The position numbers were made by a program, and so were the translations under genes. Positions 18,688 to 27,889 of a DNA stretch of 63,475 bases are shown here, one piece after another; the first letter of the stretch is position 1; each line of letters begins with the position of its first letter. This DNA is from Pseudomonadota bacterium (GTDB lineage Bacteria > Pseudomonadota > Gammaproteobacteria > Pseudomonadales > Moraxellaceae): positions 1-63,475 of the forward strand of contig JAKBFV010000005.1 in NCBI GenBank assembly GCA_021833365.1. The letters are read 5' to 3'. A model generated the notes under the pieces. That model saw only the letters and a list, made by a program, of their open reading frames with translations, searched no databases and was not told where the DNA came from.

Positions 18688-18855
18688 TTAAGAACGACGG
18701 GAACGCTGCGCCTGCTCCTGCAACCAGCGTCGCCGTTGCCGTAAGGGCGTAAAAATATTCCACAGCACGATGACGGCGAAGAGGCCGTACGCGCTCCACA
18801 CATAAACGCCATGGTGTCCCATGGACCAGAAATCCTGCCAGCTTTTAAATGCCAC
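18688..18855 (-). CDS. ccmD: Heme exporter subunit CcmD
   Basis: A 55-residue single-span protein that stabilises the CcmC-CcmE complex and its release by CcmAB. The family pattern FxSWxxFWxMGxHGxYVW is visible, then one membrane helix and a basic tail. The GTG at 18855 was chosen because it aligns with the family start; this overlaps the ccmC end by 11 bases. Confidence 0.88.
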   Translation of the reverse strand: MAFKSWQDFWSMGHHGVYVWSAYGLFAVIVLWNIFTPLRQRRRWLQEQAQRSRRS

Positions 18856-19624
18856 GCGCCTGCACCTCCGCCTGAACGATCTCACGCACCCACGCCGTAC
18901 GCGCCTCATGCACCAGGATGCGCTGTCGAGTACGCAGGATCAGCAATACCGCAAACAATGCATAAAAACCGAGCAGACTGAGCAGCAAAGGCAGATACAT
19001 GGCCGGCGGCATCTGCGGGCGCGCCCCGAGACTGAAGGTCGAAGCCTGATGCAGGGTGTTCCACCAGCGCACCGAGTAATGGATGATCGGCAGATTGACG
19101 ACGCCGACGAGGCTGAGCAAGGCAGCGGCGCGCCCGGCATGGCTACCTTCGGCGTAAGCCTGCTGCAGGGCGATCACGCCCCAGTAGAGAAAGAGCAGGA
19201 TGAGCATCGACGTCAGGCGTGCGTCCCAGACCCAGTAAGTTCCCCAGGTCGGTTTGCCCCACAGGGAACCGGTGACCAGACTGAGCAGGGTGAACCAGGC
19301 CCCGATAGGGGCGAGAGCCTCGGCCACCCACTCCGCCGTCTTCACTCGCCAGACCAGGACGATGAGGCTAGCGATCGCCAGGATGAGATAGCCGCCCATG
19401 GCCAGGGCTGCCGCCGGCACATGGATGAAAATGATGCGATAGCTGTCGCCCTGCTGATAGTCCGGTGGCGCAAAAGCCAGCCCCCAGACCAGGCCCGTGG
19501 TGAGCGCCAGCGCCGCCACGACGGTCAGCCAGGGCAGACACAAGCCGCTGATGCGATAGAAATGCTTGGGGCTGACCGTTTTCAGAAAGCCCTGCCAGAG
19601 TCTTTGCCACAACATCATAAACAC
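18845..19624 (-). CDS. ccmC: Heme-handling membrane protein CcmC
   Basis: A 259-residue six-helix membrane protein that loads heme on CcmE. The tryptophan-rich WWD segment WGTYWVWDARLTSML and the flanking histidines (FIHVPAAA, PIIHYSVRWWNTLHQ) are intact. It lies between ccmB and ccmD with short gaps. An alternative start two codons in is possible. Confidence 0.95.
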   Translation of the reverse strand: MFMMLWQRLWQGFLKTVSPKHFYRISGLCLPWLTVVAALALTTGLVWGLAFAPPDYQQGDSYRIIFIHVPAAALAMGGYLILAIASLIVLVWRVKTAEWVAEALAPIGAWFTLLSLVTGSLWGKPTWGTYWVWDARLTSMLILLFLYWGVIALQQAYAEGSHAGRAAALLSLVGVVNLPIIHYSVRWWNTLHQASTFSLGARPQMPPAMYLPLLLSLLGFYALFAVLLILRTRQRILVHEARTAWVREIVQAEVQARGI

Positions 19625-19628
19625 CTCG

Positions 19629-20297
19629 TCAATGCGCCAGAGCCAGGCGCAACGCGCCGATGATCGCCCAGGGCAGTAAAGTCAGCGCCGCCACCAGCAT
19701 GGCGGCGAGCAAGGCCAGAAATCCGGCGACCGGCAGCCCGACAGCCGCCGCCTGCACCGCCGCCGTCGCAAAGATCAGCACCGGGATCATCAGCGGCAGG
19801 CTGATCAGCGGCAAGAGCACGCCACTACGCCGCAGGGCCACGGTCAAAGCCGCCGCCAGTGCCGCCAGTAATCCCAGGGTCGGCGTCGCCAGCAGCAAGG
19901 CCAGCCAGAGCACCAGGGTCGCGCGCGTCTGCAGGTCGAGCATCACCGCTGCCAAAGGACTGAGCACGGCGAGGGCGAAACCGCCGGTCAGCCAGTGCGC
20001 CAGTACCTTACCCATGACCAACAGCCAGGGCGAGGCCGGCGTCAGCAACATCTGCTCGAGCGTGCCATCCTCGAAATCCTGACGAAACAGACTGTCCATC
20101 GACAGGAGCACGGCGAGCACCGCCGCCACACAGACGACGCCGGGGGCGATCTGGCGCAGGAGGGCCGGTTCGGGACCGACGCCCAGAGGAAAGAGGACGA
20201 TGACCATGAGGAAGAAGACGAGCGGGTTGAGCCAGTCGCCGCCGGAGCGCAGGGTCAGGCTGAGATCACGGCGCAGCACCGCCAGCCATGCCCTCAT
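19629..20297 (-). CDS. ccmB: Heme exporter permease CcmB
   Basis: A 222-residue membrane protein with about six helices, the permease partner of the CcmA ATPase. The N-terminal segment RDLSLTLRSGGDWLNPLVFF and the QMLLTPASPWLLVMGKVLAHW stretch (partly) are typical. The start overlaps the ccmA stop by 4 bases. Confidence 0.94.
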   Translation of the reverse strand: MRAWLAVLRRDLSLTLRSGGDWLNPLVFFLMVIVLFPLGVGPEPALLRQIAPGVVCVAAVLAVLLSMDSLFRQDFEDGTLEQMLLTPASPWLLVMGKVLAHWLTGGFALAVLSPLAAVMLDLQTRATLVLWLALLLATPTLGLLAALAAALTVALRRSGVLLPLISLPLMIPVLIFATAAVQAAAVGLPVAGFLALLAAMLVAALTLLPWAIIGALRLALAH

Positions 20298-20929
20298 GCC
20301 GCCACCTGGACACGATAGGCGGTCAGATCGAGCAGCTGCAGACCCGGTCGCGCCGGCATCACATGATGCGTCGTGAACAAGACCATGCCGCCGTCGCCGG
20401 CGTGCCGCACCAGCCTCTCCTCGAGGGCGCTGACGCCGTCCCGATCGATGGCGGTGAAAGGTTCGTCGAGCACCCAGAGACGACTTTCCTCGAGGCGCAG
20501 ACGCGCCAGCGCCACACGGCGCTTCTGCCCTGCCGACAGACGCGCCAGCGGCGTGTACTCCTCACCGACCAGACCGACCTCGGCCAGCGCCGCGCGCAAC
20601 TGTGTGCGTGTGCGCCGCAGTCCGCGCAAAGCGAGCAGAAACTCGAGATTCTCGAAAGGACTGAGCGCCATCTTGAGGCCGGCGGCGTGGCCGATATAGC
20701 TCATGTCCGTGGCATAATCGCTGCGACAACGGCCGATGTCCTCGCCCTGCCAGAGGATGCGCCCCTGCTCACAGGGCAAAAGACCCGCCGCCGCCGCGAG
20801 CAGCGTCGTCTTGCCGGCGCCATTGGCGCCGCTCACCTGCAGCATCTGCCCTGGTGCAAGGCTCTGAGACAGTCCTGCGAACAGGCAGTCCTCTCCACGG
20901 CGTACCGCCACGTCATCAAAAGTCAGCAT
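20294..20929 (-). CDS. ccmA: Heme exporter ATP-binding protein CcmA
   Basis: A 211-residue ABC ATPase that powers release of holo-CcmE. Walker A is GANGAGKTT, the signature is LSAGQKRRVALARL and Walker B is LWVLDEPFTAID. It is the first gene of the ccmABCDE operon. Confidence 0.95.
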   Translation of the reverse strand: MLTFDDVAVRRGEDCLFAGLSQSLAPGQMLQVSGANGAGKTTLLAAAAGLLPCEQGRILWQGEDIGRCRSDYATDMSYIGHAAGLKMALSPFENLEFLLALRGLRRTRTQLRAALAEVGLVGEEYTPLARLSAGQKRRVALARLRLEESRLWVLDEPFTAIDRDGVSALEERLVRHAGDGGMVLFTTHHVMPARPGLQLLDLTAYRVQVAA

Positions 20930-21065
20930 GCGCCCCCCTGTGCGCGCAGTATACCGTCAGCCTATCAAATTGGGCATATTCGGCCTTGACCTCCGACAAT
21001 TTATCCTGACGCAGGAATGCGCTAGGCTTGCTCCATCCCTTCGGCCACCGTGATCAGGATGCAGG

Positions 21066-23183
21066 ATGCCTACCCTCAACTCCATCGATGTCTCATTGCA
21101 GCATCTGTTCGAACAGACCGGCCCACACGTCGTCCTCGGCATCCCGCTCGGTATCGGCAAACCCAACGTCTGGGTCAATGCCCTCTATCGCTACATCGCC
21201 GATCGCCCGGATCACAGCCTGCGCATCATCACCGCTTTGTCGCTGCAACGGCCACAGGCGCACTCCGACCTCGAACAGCGCTTTCTCAAGCCCTTCGCCG
21301 AGCGCGTTTTTGAAGACTACCCCGACCTCGACTATGTGCGTGACCTGCAGGCCGGTCAACTGCCCAAAAACGTCGAAATCAGTGAATTTTTCTTCAAGAC
21401 CGCCGACTACCTGCACAACAACCGCGCTCAGCAGAACTATATCTGCAGCAACTACACGCACGTCGCGCGCGACATGATGAATTTCGGCATCAACGTCCTC
21501 GCCCAGGAGATCGCCGTGCGCGAGGACGCGGGCGGCCGGCGTTACAGCCTGTCCTGCAATCCCGACGTCTCGCTCGATCTGCGTGACATGCTCATCGAAC
21601 ATGGCCTGCGCCACCGCGTCATCATGATCGGCGTGATCAACCAGCACCTGCCCTTCATGCTCAACGACGCCGAGGTCGATGCCGGACACTTCGATATGAT
21701 CGTCGATACCGCCGAGGCCAGCCACGCTCTCTTCGCACCGCCGAACATGAAAGTCTCCCTTGCCGATTACAGCATCGGGCTCTATGCCAGTGCTCTGGTG
21801 CCCGATGGTGGTACTTTGCAGATCGGCATCGGCTCCCTCGGCGATGCCATCGCCCACGCCCTCATCCTGCGTGAACATCACAACCTCAGCTATAAGGCGA
21901 TGATCAGCGACCTCCCGGCCGCCAGTCTGCCGCTGCACACCGAGCTCGAAGTCTTTCAGCGCGGCCTCTATGGCTGCAGCGAGATGTTCGTCAATGGCTT
22001 CATACGCCTGCACCAGGCCGGCATCCTGCGCCGGCGTGTCTATCCCGACCTGCGCCTGCAGCAGTTACTCAATGCCGGGCTGATCGCCGAGATGCTGACC
22101 CCGGCCTTGTGGTCCGTCCTACGCGAACAGGGCCTTCTGCCACGCCGTCTGCAGGACGAGCATGTCGCCTGGCTGCAGCGCTTTGGCATCCTCGATGCCA
22201 CCTGGCAGCTCGACAGCGACGGCCTGCACCACGTCGACCTGACCCTCGCCAATGATCTCGACAGCGCCGACACCCGCCAGGAACTCGAGCGCCACGTCAG
22301 CGGACGCCGTCTGTGCGGCGGTTTTTTCATGCACGGTGGCTTTTTCATCGGTCCACGCGACTTCTACAAGAGCCTGCGCAACCTGTCCGAAGAAGAGCGC
22401 GCCGGCATCTGCATGGGCCGCATCAGCTTCATCAACCAGCTTTATGGCCAGGAAGCCCTGGCGCGCGCGCAGCGCCTGCAAGCGCGCTTCATCAATACGA
22501 CGATGATGGTCACCCTGCTCGGCGCCGCCGTCTCCGACGGCCTCGATGACGGTCGCCTGGTCAGCGGCGTCGGTGGTCAGTACAATTTTGTCGCCATGGC
22601 GCACGAGCTGCCGGATGCGCGCTCCATCCTGCTCGTGCGCGCCACCCGTGAGACCGAACACGGCACCGCTTCCAACATCGTCTGGAACTACGGTCACACG
22701 ACGATTCCCCGCCACCTGCGCGATATCGTCATCACCGAGTACGGCATCGCCGACCTGCGCGGCCGCCCCGATCACCACGTCATCGAAAGGCTCATCTGCA
22801 TCAGCGACTCGCGCTTCCAGTTCGATCTCATCGAACAGGCCAAGAGCGCTGGCAAGTTGCGCGCCGACTGGACCTTGCCGAGCTGGGCGCAGAACAATCT
22901 GCCTGAGACCCTCGGCGCCCGCCTGCAGCCCTGGCACCAGCGCGGCGACCTGCCCGACTTCCCTTTTGGCTGCGACTTCACCGCCGACGAGCTGCACATC
23001 ATCCACGCCCTGACCCAGCTCAAAAACAGCGTCGGCCATCCCCTCGACCTGATCAAGACCCTGGTGCAATCGACCTTTCGCAGCGAACCGGTGCCGGAAC
23101 GCTATCTCGAGCGCATGCAGCTCGATCATCCACGCACGCTCAAGCAGCGCTTGATTCGACAGCTGTTCAGCGGCAATCTGTGA
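21066..23183 (+). CDS. Acetyl-CoA hydrolase/transferase family protein
   Basis: A 705-residue protein with a C-terminal acetyl-CoA hydrolase/CoA-transferase domain (about residues 390-640, with GGFFMHGGFFIGPRDFY, GVGGQYNFVAMA and TEYGIADLRGR). An N-terminal CoA-transferase-like half includes GIGSLGDAIAHAL. It would move or hydrolyse CoA from acetyl-CoA or another acyl-CoA; the acceptor is unknown. It is longer than a classical acetyl-CoA hydrolase (about 500 residues) and stands alone. Confidence 0.85.
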   Translation: MPTLNSIDVSLQHLFEQTGPHVVLGIPLGIGKPNVWVNALYRYIADRPDHSLRIITALSLQRPQAHSDLEQRFLKPFAERVFEDYPDLDYVRDLQAGQLPKNVEISEFFFKTADYLHNNRAQQNYICSNYTHVARDMMNFGINVLAQEIAVREDAGGRRYSLSCNPDVSLDLRDMLIEHGLRHRVIMIGVINQHLPFMLNDAEVDAGHFDMIVDTAEASHALFAPPNMKVSLADYSIGLYASALVPDGGTLQIGIGSLGDAIAHALILREHHNLSYKAMISDLPAASLPLHTELEVFQRGLYGCSEMFVNGFIRLHQAGILRRRVYPDLRLQQLLNAGLIAEMLTPALWSVLREQGLLPRRLQDEHVAWLQRFGILDATWQLDSDGLHHVDLTLANDLDSADTRQELERHVSGRRLCGGFFMHGGFFIGPRDFYKSLRNLSEEERAGICMGRISFINQLYGQEALARAQRLQARFINTTMMVTLLGAAVSDGLDDGRLVSGVGGQYNFVAMAHELPDARSILLVRATRETEHGTASNIVWNYGHTTIPRHLRDIVITEYGIADLRGRPDHHVIERLICISDSRFQFDLIEQAKSAGKLRADWTLPSWAQNNLPETLGARLQPWHQRGDLPDFPFGCDFTADELHIIHALTQLKNSVGHPLDLIKTLVQSTFRSEPVPERYLERMQLDHPRTLKQRLIRQLFSGNL

Positions 23184-23192
23184 GGATCGACT

Positions 23193-23230
23193 CAAGGATG
23201 GCGGATGGCGGATGGCGGCCGCTATCCTTG
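23193..23230 (+). repeat. Three tandem GGATGGC units inside a hairpin
   Basis: GGATGGC occurs three times in a row (23196-23216). It is bracketed by CAAGGAT and ATCCTTG, which can pair. It lies between the acetyl-CoA hydrolase-family gene and the fliK-like gene. Confidence 0.55.
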
Positions 23231-23262
23231 CACAGGCGTGTGGCGGCAGGCCAGGAGGCGAC

Positions 23263-24759
23263 ATGCAGGTCAACCCAGGAGGTCCGAGTCCGGCGTTGCT
23301 GTCGAGCGCTGCCTTGCGCCAGCTCAACAGCACACCGCAGCTTGCCCTGCCGGCCCCGGTCAGCGCCACCGTCCTCAGCAGCCGCCCGGTTCCCGGCGCT
23401 GCTGCTCTCTTCCAGGGCGAGTTGCAGCTCGCCCTGACCACGGAGCTGCTCAGCTATATCTCAGCCACCCCCTTGCCAGCGGGCCAGAGTATCCGTCTGC
23501 AGGCCAATCTCGACGGCAGCTTTCAGGCAACACCGGTCAGCACACCTCCGCCCGTCACCGCGCAGGCTAGTTCAGCCCTGGCGCAGGCCTTGCGCGATCT
23601 GCTGCCGCTGACCCGCAGTGGCGCTTTCAGCCAACTCCTGGAAAGTCTGCGCGCCATCCAGCAAAATCCTGAACCAGCCCTGCCCGACAATGCCCTCATA
23701 CAGGCGCGCGCCCTGCTCGACGCCATCCCGAAAGTGGCATCGAGCACCGCCGCCGATGCCGTGCAGGCCTGGGTCGATCCACAGCTGCAGAGCCTCGAGG
23801 CCTTGCTGGCACAAGGCCAGACGCCGGCACAGGGACACCCGCAGCAACGCCTCGCCAGTCTATTGCAGTCCCTGGCGCCAGAGCATCCCGGCGCAGCGGC
23901 GACCACGACAACACCCGCACGCGGCGCGTCCGCACCGCTCATCTATGAACGCCTGCCGGCGACAGCCGCAATACCGCACGCTGTAACAGCGCAGATGGTG
24001 GACGCCCCCACCGTACCGCCAGCCGCTGCTACGCTCGCCGGCCCCGGCGGCGAACTGACCGCCACCCTCGACCTGATCGCCGCACCACCGCCGACGACGG
24101 CAGCAACAGCGACACCGATCATCGCCGTGCTGGCGGACAACACGGCGACGGACAGCGCCGCCGCGCCATCACCGGCGACCGACGCAGCCCCCCCGCCCTC
24201 GTCCAGCAATATCCATCCCGAGCAGACGGCGAGCTCGCCGGTGTCGGCACTGCGTGAACAGATCAGCGCCGTCCTCGCCGACCAGCATCTGCGTCAGGCC
24301 ATCACCCACCTGAGCGCGCATGGCGGCGATGTCGCCCTGCCGAGTCATTTGCAGAGCCTGCCTCAGGATGGCCAGCAGACCGTGTTGGTCACCAGTCTGC
24401 CGGTGCAATATGGCCAGCAATTCCATCAGGTCGACCTGCAGATCGGGCAGCGTCGCGGTGGCCGCGCACCCGGCGAGCATGCGGCGCGTATGACCTGGGT
24501 GATCAGCCTCGGCTTCGATCTCGCCGCTCTTGGCCGCATCGTCGTGCGCAGCGAACTCGCCGGCCGTCATCTCGAGGCGAGCTTCTGGACGGAGCGCGAC
24601 ACGACACGCCAGCTCATCGACCACGAGTTACCGCAGTTGAATGCGCGCCTGCAGGATCTGGGGCTGACGGTGACACGCCTGCAGACCTTGGCCGGTGTAC
24701 CGCCCGGCAGTGCTGATGCAGCGGTGACGACCTCCCACCTCGTCGATCTGTCGGTGTGA
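23263..24759 (+). CDS. FliK-like flagellar hook-length control protein
   Basis: A 498-residue protein with a long Ala/Pro/Thr-rich, poorly ordered N-terminal two-thirds. A compact C-terminal Flg_hook-like domain (about residues 370-490) includes VTSLPVQYGQQFHQVDLQIG, WVISLGFDLAALG and LEASFWTE. The ATG at 23263 has CAGGAGG upstream. An FlhB-tail gene follows after one base. No other flagellar gene is near, so its role in hook-length control is inferred from the domain only. Confidence 0.75.
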   Translation: MQVNPGGPSPALLSSAALRQLNSTPQLALPAPVSATVLSSRPVPGAAALFQGELQLALTTELLSYISATPLPAGQSIRLQANLDGSFQATPVSTPPPVTAQASSALAQALRDLLPLTRSGAFSQLLESLRAIQQNPEPALPDNALIQARALLDAIPKVASSTAADAVQAWVDPQLQSLEALLAQGQTPAQGHPQQRLASLLQSLAPEHPGAAATTTTPARGASAPLIYERLPATAAIPHAVTAQMVDAPTVPPAAATLAGPGGELTATLDLIAAPPPTTAATATPIIAVLADNTATDSAAAPSPATDAAPPPSSSNIHPEQTASSPVSALREQISAVLADQHLRQAITHLSAHGGDVALPSHLQSLPQDGQQTVLVTSLPVQYGQQFHQVDLQIGQRRGGRAPGEHAARMTWVISLGFDLAALGRIVVRSELAGRHLEASFWTERDTTRQLIDHELPQLNARLQDLGLTVTRLQTLAGVPPGSADAAVTTSHLVDLSV

Positions 24760-24760
24760 T

Positions 24761-25084
24761 ATGGATAAAGACCGCAAGGCCATCGCGCTGTTCTATGACG
24801 GGCAGCAGGCGCCGGAACTGACCGCCGTCGGCGAGCACGCCGTCGCCGAACGCATTTTGGCGCTGGCGCGCGAGCATCAGGTGCCGATCTATGAGAACGC
24901 CCCCCTGGTCGAGATGCTGGCGCAGCAGCGCCTCGGCGAACGCATCCCGGAAGAGCTCTACCGCATCGTCGCCGAGATCATCGCCTTCGTCTATGTGCTG
25001 CAGGGGCGCCGCCCGGCAGCGCACGCCGAAAGTAGCGCCATCCCCTCCCCGATCAAGCGTGCTGACCGGCGTAGTGACGCATGA
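24761..25084 (+). CDS. FlhB C-terminal-like export-switch protein
   Basis: A 107-residue stand-alone homologue of the cytoplasmic C-terminal domain of FlhB/YscU, as in FhlB-type proteins. The core AIALFYDGQQAPELTAVGEH and VPIYENAPLVEMLAQQRLGE aligns with the region after the cleavage site, while the NPTH autocleavage motif and membrane part are absent. It is one base downstream of the fliK-like gene and overlaps convergent serC by 32 bases. Confidence 0.85.
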   Translation: MDKDRKAIALFYDGQQAPELTAVGEHAVAERILALAREHQVPIYENAPLVEMLAQQRLGERIPEELYRIVAEIIAFVYVLQGRRPAAHAESSAIPSPIKRADRRSDA

Positions 25085-26150
25085 AATCGGCGAGATCGCG
25101 GGTCGCTGCCAGCCCCATGGCGTTGTAGAGAGAGGCGCGCACCCCGCCGAGACTGCGGTGACCGGCGAGGCCGACAAAACCTTCCTGAGTACAGGCCTGC
25201 AAAAAGGCGACGTCGTCTTCTGGGCGCGGCAGATGCAGGACGACATTCATCTGTGAGCGGTCGACGCGGCGCGCGTGCGGCCGATAGAACTGTGGAAACT
25301 CATCGATCACGGCGTAGAGCATGGCCGCCTTGGCAGCATTGATCTCCTGCATGGCCGACAGCCCACCGATCTCGCGCTGCAGCCAGTGCAGCACGCGTTC
25401 GACGACGAACAGCGCAAAGACCGGCGGCGTATTGAGACGCGAACCGGCGGCCAGATGTTGACGATAATCGAGAAAATCCGGCAGATCGGCGGGCATCTGC
25501 GCCAGCAGGTCGCGCCGCAGCAGCACCACCGTCGCACCGGCCGGGCCAAGATTTTTCTGGGCGTGCGCATAGATGAGATCGAAATGATCGAGGTCGATGG
25601 GGCGGCTGAGAAAATCCGAGGACATGTCACAGAAACGCCGCACCGTCGCATGCCCGGGAAGATGATGAAACTGCAGTCCTTCGACGGTCTCGTTGGAGAC
25701 ATAGTGCAGGTAGGCGGCATCGCTGGCATAGCGCTGCCGATCGTCATCCGGCAAGGCCCGGAAACCCTCGGCACGGCCGCTGAAAGCGACACGTACGGAA
25801 CCACAGCGGGTCGCATGCGGCAGGGATTTGGCGCTCCAGTAACCCGCTTCGATATAGTCCGCCGCCGCCCCCGTGCGCCGCAGAAAACTCATCGGCACCA
25901 TGCTGAACTGCTGCGTCGCACCACCTTGCAGAAAGAGCACCGCCCAGGCGCCATCGAGACCGAGGAGCTGGCGCAGACGCTCCTCGGCGCTGGCGAGCAA
26001 GGCGGTAAACCAATCGCTACGGTGACTGAGGCCGAGCAGGGACAGCCCGGTGCCCGGCACTTCCTCGATCGCTTGCTTGACTTCAGCGAGAACGCTGGCG
26101 GGTAAAGCGCCCGGTCCACCGGAAAAGTTGTGTTCGTCACGAAACCCCAT
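25053..26150 (-). CDS. serC: Phosphoserine aminotransferase
   Basis: A 365-residue PLP enzyme of serine and pyridoxine synthesis (3-phosphohydroxypyruvate plus glutamate). It shows NFSGGPGALP, GGATQQFSMVP, the PLP lysine in AHAQKNLGPAG and the C-terminal GHRSLGGVRASLYNA. The ATG at 26150 overlaps the upstream ATP-grasp-like gene by 14 bases, so the two are coupled. Confidence 0.95.
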   Translation of the reverse strand: MGFRDEHNFSGGPGALPASVLAEVKQAIEEVPGTGLSLLGLSHRSDWFTALLASAEERLRQLLGLDGAWAVLFLQGGATQQFSMVPMSFLRRTGAAADYIEAGYWSAKSLPHATRCGSVRVAFSGRAEGFRALPDDDRQRYASDAAYLHYVSNETVEGLQFHHLPGHATVRRFCDMSSDFLSRPIDLDHFDLIYAHAQKNLGPAGATVVLLRRDLLAQMPADLPDFLDYRQHLAAGSRLNTPPVFALFVVERVLHWLQREIGGLSAMQEINAAKAAMLYAVIDEFPQFYRPHARRVDRSQMNVVLHLPRPEDDVAFLQACTQEGFVGLAGHRSLGGVRASLYNAMGLAATRDLADFMRHYAGQHA

Positions 26151-27312
26151 GCCCACCTCCGGCGTGACGCAGCAGACAATCGACCATCGCTGCGCGCACA
26201 CGACCCATCTGCACCTGCTTGTAGGGAAATCTTTGCGCATCATCGAGAGCGTGCACGACCATGGCGTGATCGGCCTCGAACAGAAGGATACGGCCATCCA
26301 TGAGCTCAGCGGCGTCGATCAGGACGTAGGCGAGCTGCAAGTGCTCGCTGATCGCCGCGAAGGTCGCCGCATGCGGCCGTGACCATGTCTCAAAGTCGGC
26401 CATGAAGGCCGCTTCCGCGGCGCGCTTGTCGGCATCCTCATACATGCCGGCATTGACGTAGTGCACCATCCAGTGCGCAGACAAGGCATAGTGACACGGC
26501 CAGGCGCGACCGTCGATCAGCGCCAGACGCATCTTGGCATACAGGCCATCGGGGCGGCGGTAGTCGACAAAAGGCGCCAGGGTGTAGTTCGGTGCCTCGT
26601 GCTGCGCCAGATACGCTGGCAGTTGCTCTGCCGCACCGAGACGGGCCAGCCCCTGCCCGGCCTGCGAGCCCTCGGGACGGATGATGAGCGGCCAGGTCAG
26701 CGTCTCCTCGCTGAGCTGCTGGCGCGTCAACAGATGCGTCGCCGGCGCCCACAGACCCGCGATGCCCTGCAGGCGCTGCGCCACGTCGACTCGATCGAGG
26801 GCAAGCAAGGCCGCTGCCTGATCGAGCACCGGACGCGGCCAGTCGCTGAGCTGCCGTTGCAGATGCATGAGCAGTTCGCGGTGCGCCGGCGCATGCGCGA
26901 CGGCGATGAAGAGGAGATCATGCTCCGGCAGATCCTGCGCTCGCAGTGGCGACAGATCGACATAGACCTGGGTGATGGCGACGGCGCTACCGGCGAGCAG
27001 ACACTCGAGCGGCGCATTGGCGGCGAGATCGCCGACCGCCAGCAGCATGAGCAGACGCAGACGCGGCGGCTGCGCGCAAGGCAGGGTATAGCAGCGCGCC
27101 TGGCGTACCGCCTCATGCAACAGACGCAAGGCCATCTCGGCTTGCCCGATACAGGCCAGAGCGAGAGCAGCATCACGCCAGTGACCGGCGTCGGCGCTGG
27201 TGTCTTCGAGCTGATGCAAGGCCAGCTCAGCGCGTCGCTGCATGTCCTCGCCAGCAAGACTGGCGGCCAGATGCGGGGTCAGACCGGCGCTGCTGGCGAT
27301 GGCTTCGTACAC
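26137..27312 (-). CDS. ATP-grasp-like protein with helical repeat N-terminus
   Basis: A 391-residue protein. The N-terminal part is helical and repeat-like (ALHQLEDTSADAGHWRDAAL, about residues 30-80). The C-terminal part looks like an ATP-grasp fold: LIIRPEGSQAGQGLARL (nucleotide loop), YAKMRLALIDG and the late acidic motif LFEADHAMVVH. ATP-grasp enzymes join carboxylates to amines. The substrate here is unknown. The GTG at 27312 has AGGAG seven bases upstream. It sits between a TPR lipoprotein and serC. Confidence 0.65.
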   Translation of the reverse strand: MYEAIASSAGLTPHLAASLAGEDMQRRAELALHQLEDTSADAGHWRDAALALACIGQAEMALRLLHEAVRQARCYTLPCAQPPRLRLLMLLAVGDLAANAPLECLLAGSAVAITQVYVDLSPLRAQDLPEHDLLFIAVAHAPAHRELLMHLQRQLSDWPRPVLDQAAALLALDRVDVAQRLQGIAGLWAPATHLLTRQQLSEETLTWPLIIRPEGSQAGQGLARLGAAEQLPAYLAQHEAPNYTLAPFVDYRRPDGLYAKMRLALIDGRAWPCHYALSAHWMVHYVNAGMYEDADKRAAEAAFMADFETWSRPHAATFAAISEHLQLAYVLIDAAELMDGRILLFEADHAMVVHALDDAQRFPYKQVQMGRVRAAMVDCLLRHAGGGHGVS

Positions 27313-27334
27313 GGCATACTCCTGTCTTTGTGAC

Positions 27335-27889
27335 TCATGGGTGAGCGACTGACCGCGACACCGGTGGGTGGCACATGCGGATGATCGCCTTGAGACGCTC
27401 ACGCTCGGCGATACTGCGCGAATAGAGCAGGCCGCGGCGCGCCAGATGCTCAGCGGCAGCGAGATGACGCTGCTGCAGGCGCAGCTCGGCGAGCCGCAAA
27501 AAGGTCAGCGACGACTGCGGCGCCAGACGCAAGGCCTGCTCGAGATCATGACTGGCGAGATCGAGGCGACCCTGGCGACGATAGCGCTCGGCACGCCGCA
27601 GAAGACTCTGTACCACCGGCAAATGCTGGCCATCGGCGAGACGTCCGGTGATCGGTGCCGCCGGCACATTCGGTGTCGCCGGCGCCGGCGCCGGCAAATG
27701 CCGTACCGGCAGGGGACCGCTGTGTGCACTGCGCGCAGGCGGCGTCACCAGCGCGGCAGCCCCTGCGTTGCCCGCATTCGTCGCCACTACTGGCGCCGGC
27801 GGCGGTGCCGGCGGCAGACTGTGACAGGCAGCGAGCAGGACGGCCAGAGCGAGAGCAGCGCTTATATTTTTTGTCACCTCATGGACCAT
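27335..27889 (-). CDS. TPR-containing lipoprotein
   Basis: A 184-residue protein with a lipoprotein signal (lipobox LLAAC near residue 22), a Pro/Ala-rich linker and a C-terminal helical repeat pair (about residues 100-165). It is probably attached to the outer membrane facing the periplasm. Its start overlaps the end of mrcB by 11 bases. This neighbourhood suggests a role near PBP1b, comparable in position but not in sequence to outer-membrane PBP activators such as LpoB. Confidence 0.72.
   Translation of the reverse strand: MVHEVTKNISAALALAVLLAACHSLPPAPPPAPVVATNAGNAGAAALVTPPARSAHSGPLPVRHLPAPAPATPNVPAAPITGRLADGQHLPVVQSLLRRAERYRRQGRLDLASHDLEQALRLAPQSSLTFLRLAELRLQQRHLAAAEHLARRGLLYSRSIAERERLKAIIRMCHPPVSRSVAHP

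Noticed and set aside
22119-23441. A 440-residue minus-strand open frame
   Set aside because: Shadow of the acetyl-CoA hydrolase-family gene caused by high third-position GC.
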